From a bacterium (GTDB taxonomy: Bacteria > AUK180): 5,151 nt of DNA. A program made the translations under genes and the position numbers. The notes below the pieces were generated by a model. It was not told the origin of the DNA. It ran no database searches and saw only the letters and a list, made by a program, of their open reading frames with translations. The stretch covers positions 1 to 5,151 of the forward strand of contig JAUXGM010000146.1 in NCBI GenBank assembly GCA_030622125.1, in the 5' to 3' direction. The first letter of the stretch is position 1; every line of letters starts with the position of its first letter. Shown here piece after piece: positions 4,109-5,151 of the stretch.

Positions 4109-5151
4109 ATGAAAGGAAAGAGCTTTTTAATTTTTACATTTTTAATGTTGATACCAATGTTTATTTTTTCAGCGAATAAAGGGGATATATTAATAACGGA
4201 AGTAGCACCTATAGATGGAGGTGGAGTAAGTCCTGCATGGGTTGAAATACAAAATGTTTCCGGCGCATCCATAAATGTAAAAAACATGCGACTTGGTGAT
4301 CTAGACAGTACTCCTGATCCTGTTTTTGTAGATGTAGATGCTACATTGGCGGATGGAGATATAGCAATAATTCACTTGGCCGATTCCGTTACTCCAGATG
4401 AAACCGATGCTACCGGAGATACAAATAGTAATGGATACTGGGATTTTTATTCTGCTGAACCAGATTTGACAAATACGAAGGATGAAGTAGTACTCCAAAA
4501 TAATGATCAAACTTATATTGATGCTATGGTTTACTGGAATGGTTCTGCTGCATGGAACGTAACTGATCCAGGAGTTATCGTCGCTGCAGGAGAATGGGAT
4601 ACAGATCAATCATCCGGTGCAGTAGTTTATAATGGAAGTTCTGAATGTATGAAACGTTCTAATACTACTGACAATGATAATAAAAGTGATTGGACAGCGG
4701 AAGCAAACGGTTCAGCGACTCCAGGCACCGGAAATATTGGATATGTTGCCGGGGGCGACACAACCCCTCCGGAGGTTTCATCTACAATTCCCGTCAACGG
4801 TGCTTCCGGCGTAGTACCTTCACAAGATATTATCATTGACTTCAATGAGGAGATGGCGGATACATCAACATTGGGTATTACAATAGCACCTTCACCAGGT
4901 GGAGAATCTTATCTATGGTCAATTGATACGAAAACATTGACAATCTCACATAACGATTTTACATATAGCAACACATACACCGTTATCCTTGATAAGATGC
5001 TTGTTACCGATCTTGCCGGAAACACACTTGCGTGGTCTGCTGCTGTTACCGATTCCGGTGGTGATACCTTTACATTCACATTTACAACGGGAAATTATGG
5101 AGATGGAACAGGAACAGCAATTGCATACCCGGGTAAGGTTGCATTAAATAA
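4109..5151 (+). CDS. Secreted lamin-tail/Big_5 protein (3' partial)
   Basis: The frame stays open to the right edge: 347 complete codons and no stop, so the C-terminus is missing. Residues 1-22 are a signal peptide (Lys2/Lys4, a hydrophobic core, then FSA) with likely cleavage after Ala22. Residues 24 to about 209 form a lamin-tail domain: GDILITEVAP, WVEIQNVSG (44-52), the KDEVVLQN strand (124-131) and a closing TPGTGN (204-209). Residues 218-328 are a Big_5 (SbsA-like) Ig domain: TTPPEVSSTIPVNGASGV, IDFNEEMADTS and FTFTFTTGN. A further domain appears to begin at GDGTGTAIAYPGKVALN. DTNSNGYWD (104-112) resembles a calcium-binding loop. AAGGAG (4097-4102) lies 6 nt before the ATG. It is probably an exported surface or extracellular protein; any catalytic domain lies beyond the window. 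Confidence 0.88.
   Translation, partial: MKGKSFLIFTFLMLIPMFIFSANKGDILITEVAPIDGGGVSPAWVEIQNVSGASINVKNMRLGDLDSTPDPVFVDVDATLADGDIAIIHLADSVTPDETDATGDTNSNGYWDFYSAEPDLTNTKDEVVLQNNDQTYIDAMVYWNGSAAWNVTDPGVIVAAGEWDTDQSSGAVVYNGSSECMKRSNTTDNDNKSDWTAEANGSATPGTGNIGYVAGGDTTPPEVSSTIPVNGASGVVPSQDIIIDFNEEMADTSTLGITIAPSPGGESYLWSIDTKTLTISHNDFTYSNTYTVILDKMLVTDLAGNTLAWSAAVTDSGGDTFTFTFTTGNYGDGTGTAIAYPGKVALN

Noticed and set aside
3841-4287. 148-codon minus-strand open frame
   Set aside because: It is antisense to the DUF3006 gene and the secreted protein's start, both of which have strong Shine-Dalgarno sites and recognisable domains. Its Ser/Phe/Ile-rich translation is typical of a shadow.
4301-4845. Two minus-strand open frames of 102 and 72 codons
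   Set aside because: They are antisense to the lamin-tail/Big_5 gene, with no family match and no start signals.

Overview
The window is AT-rich (long A and T runs, AAA/AAT/ATA-heavy codon use) and reads as standard-code bacterial DNA with classical Shine-Dalgarno sites. The gene families, the large secreted lamin-tail/Ig-like protein and the repeat-bearing intergenic DNA fit an anaerobic, Gram-negative-type bacterium, perhaps one of the candidate lineages near the FCB group (for example Cloacimonadota or Delongbacteria). That assignment is an impression; no 16S or other marker is present.

Layout. Positions 1-333 have no gene and hold a repeat present in two 68-bp copies (62/68 identical). 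Each copy leads into a hairpin closed by GGGACA/TGTCCC, which looks like REP/RAYT-associated DNA. Positions 334-3470 are a leftward (minus-strand) four-gene operon. In transcription order it encodes a 58-aa two-helix membrane protein, a B12-binding-type radical SAM protein, a YjbQ/UPF0047 protein and the 16S rRNA m5C967 methyltransferase RsmB. The last three genes overlap by exactly 8 nt at each junction, and the first gene's stop codon lies in the reading frame of the second. A near-consensus sigma70 promoter (TTGATT, 17 bp, TATAAT) sits directly upstream. Positions 3471-3874 are the divergent intergenic region, with two degenerate intergenic repeats. From 3875 rightward, a DUF3006 gene is followed 3 nt later by a secreted protein with a lamin-tail domain and a Big_5 Ig-like domain, cut by the right window edge.

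Function. The leftward operon combines translation-related housekeeping (RsmB), a small enzyme-like protein (YjbQ) and an uncharacterised radical SAM enzyme. Nothing in the sequence shows that they share a pathway, although the overlaps imply co-translation. The rightward pair looks like a cytoplasmic accessory protein plus an exported surface or extracellular protein whose C-terminal part lies outside the window.

Three gene-model points matter most. The radical SAM protein probably starts about 12 residues upstream of the first conventional start codon, with CTG the best-placed candidate. The 58-aa membrane protein is easily missed. The DUF3006 gene should start at 3875, not 3863. I found no clear undescribed defence or mobile system here.
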